The position numbers and the translations under genes are program-made. A DNA stretch of 5,899 bases. Source: an uncultured bacterium. GTDB lineage: Bacteria; Hydrogenedentota; Hydrogenedentia; Hydrogenedentales; JAEUWI01. The notes beneath the pieces are model-generated. The model was not told where the DNA came from, made no database searches, and saw nothing but the letters and a program-made list of their open reading frames with translations. Below, piece after piece: positions 5,071 through 5,899 of this stretch. The DNA lies in contig CALAXS010000351.1 in NCBI GenBank assembly GCA_937895305.1, positions 1-5,899 on the forward strand, in the 5' to 3' direction. Each line of letters begins with the position of its first letter. Position 1 is the stretch's first letter.

Positions 5071-5899
5071 TGGGACCACTACAGAAGAAACTGTTTCGTG
5101 TCCTCTTTCAGCAATGGGGCCAATCCCTCGCAATTATTGCGGTCGTCGCCTGTGGCGTAGCCGCCTACATCTGCCTTTACTCCTGCTACCTCAACCTCAA
5201 ACTCACCCGCGACACCTACTACTTTCAGGAACGCTACGCCCACTTCGAAATCATGGTTGACCGTGCGCCCGACACCGCAGTGTTTCGTGTAGAGCAAATG
5301 CCGGGCGTTCGCCGTGCACAGGGCCGCATCGTCCAGGATGTCACCGTAGACATCGAAGGCATTAACGAGCCCCGCACAGGCCGCATTATTTCCATGCCCG
5401 TGCCCCATCACGATGTACTTAACGACATCGTTCTGGACCAGGGGAATTATTTTGCGCCCGGTGCCCAGGACGAAGTGATCGTCAGTGACCGTTTCGCAAA
5501 GGCCAATAATCTTGAACTGGGCGATCGCATCGACGTCAATATCGAAAGCAAGCAATACAACCTTCGTGTTATTGGTCTTGCCATGTCGCCCGAGTTCGTC
5601 TATATGATTCGCAACATCCAGGAGCTCATCCCCGCACCCGAGCGATTTGGTGTGCTTTGGGTGCCCCGCGACTTCGCAGAGACCGCACTCAACATGGAGG
5701 CCGCCAGCAATAGTATCGTGGGCTTTGCCGACGACCCGGATCACCTGGAACCCCTCTTTGACCAAATCGATGAGGAGCTGGAAGCCTATGGCGTGTTCGC
5801 CAAACTGGACCGGGACAACATGATTTCCAATCGTTTTATCTCTGACGAGATTTACAGCCTGGGGATTACGGCCCAGGTTACCCCCGCCATCTTTCTCGC
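5064..5899 (+). CDS. FtsX/MacB-type ABC transporter permease, N-terminal part
   Basis: The frame from ATG 5064 stays open to the window end: 278 residues plus two bases. A basic N-terminus (LQKKLFRVLFQQWGQ) leads into one membrane helix at about 21-45. A large extracytoplasmic domain follows (about 46-265) of the MacB periplasmic-core type, with features such as GNYFAPGAQDEVIVSD (127-142), AKANNLELGDRIDV (145-158) and SPEFVYMIR (175-183). The last residues, GITAQVTPAIFL, look like the start of the second helix. This layout, one helix, a periplasmic domain, then an FtsX helix bundle, is the family pattern. SPEFVY and ERFGVLWVPRDF recall the long (about 800-residue) permeases with two FtsX units, so much of the gene may be missing. 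It should pair with the ATPase encoded just upstream. In many such loci an HlyD-type adaptor gene is nearby; none is in view. Confidence 0.9.
   Translation, partial: MVMGPLQKKLFRVLFQQWGQSLAIIAVVACGVAAYICLYSCYLNLKLTRDTYYFQERYAHFEIMVDRAPDTAVFRVEQMPGVRRAQGRIVQDVTVDIEGINEPRTGRIISMPVPHHDVLNDIVLDQGNYFAPGAQDEVIVSDRFAKANNLELGDRIDVNIESKQYNLRVIGLAMSPEFVYMIRNIQELIPAPERFGVLWVPRDFAETALNMEAASNSIVGFADDPDHLEPLFDQIDEELEAYGVFAKLDRDNMISNRFISDEIYSLGITAQVTPAIFL

Noticed and set aside
4330..5133. Long minus-strand frame (267 codons) opposite the ABC ATPase
   Set aside because: The plus strand encodes a complete ATPase with every motif intact; the reverse frame is a shadow of its codon bias.
5079..5765. Long minus-strand frame (228 codons) opposite the permease
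   Set aside because: The plus-strand product has family features of MacB-type permeases and a good start; the reverse product has no recognisable motif.
1..5899. CRISPR arrays, tRNA or rRNA genes, insertion sequences, phage genes
   Set aside because: No regularly spaced direct repeats, no cloverleaf or rRNA sequence that I recognise, and no transposase, integrase or phage-like coding frame is present.

Overview
The window looks like chromosomal DNA from a Gram-negative-type bacterium of moderate GC content. Three secreted PQQ-like beta-propeller proteins lie together. Two carry the mature N-terminal motif WPQWRGP, which is typical of the large propeller families of Planctomycetes, Verrucomicrobia, Lentisphaerae and Hydrogenedentota. 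That placement is inference; no rRNA or other marker gene is present.

Layout. (1) Positions 1-1116, minus strand: a propeller gene open at the left edge, so only its N-terminal 372 residues are seen. (2) Positions 1117-1410: a divergent intergenic region with a terminator-like hairpin, a small inverted repeat and a probable extended -10 promoter for the plus-strand genes. (3) Positions 1411-2670 and 2718-3953, plus strand: two more propeller genes, 47 bp apart, each with a good ribosome binding site and a signal peptide; they probably share a transcript. (4) Positions 3954-4344: a 391-bp gap with no credible gene, holding three unlike REP-type palindromic repeats followed by a perfect TATAAT box. 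(5) Positions 4345-5070 and 5064-5899: an ABC transporter operon. It has a complete MacB/LolD-type ATPase with a GTG start, overlapped by 7 bp by an FtsX/MacB-type permease that runs off the right edge.

How the genes work together. The three propellers are diverged paralogues, probably acting in the periplasm or on the cell surface as binding or scaffold proteins. They are much shorter than true quinoprotein dehydrogenases and show no heme-binding CxxCH motif. The ATPase and permease should form one inner-membrane complex that either exports a substrate or drives a periplasmic process; the expected adaptor gene would lie outside the window. Nothing shows that the transporter and the propellers work together, and the repeat-rich gap with its own promoter suggests separate transcription units.

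I see no clear new molecular system. The most unusual content is the cluster of different palindromic repeats at 4015-4270, including overlapping and mutually exclusive hairpins, and a terminator-like hairpin at 1213-1259 with no gene in front of it.
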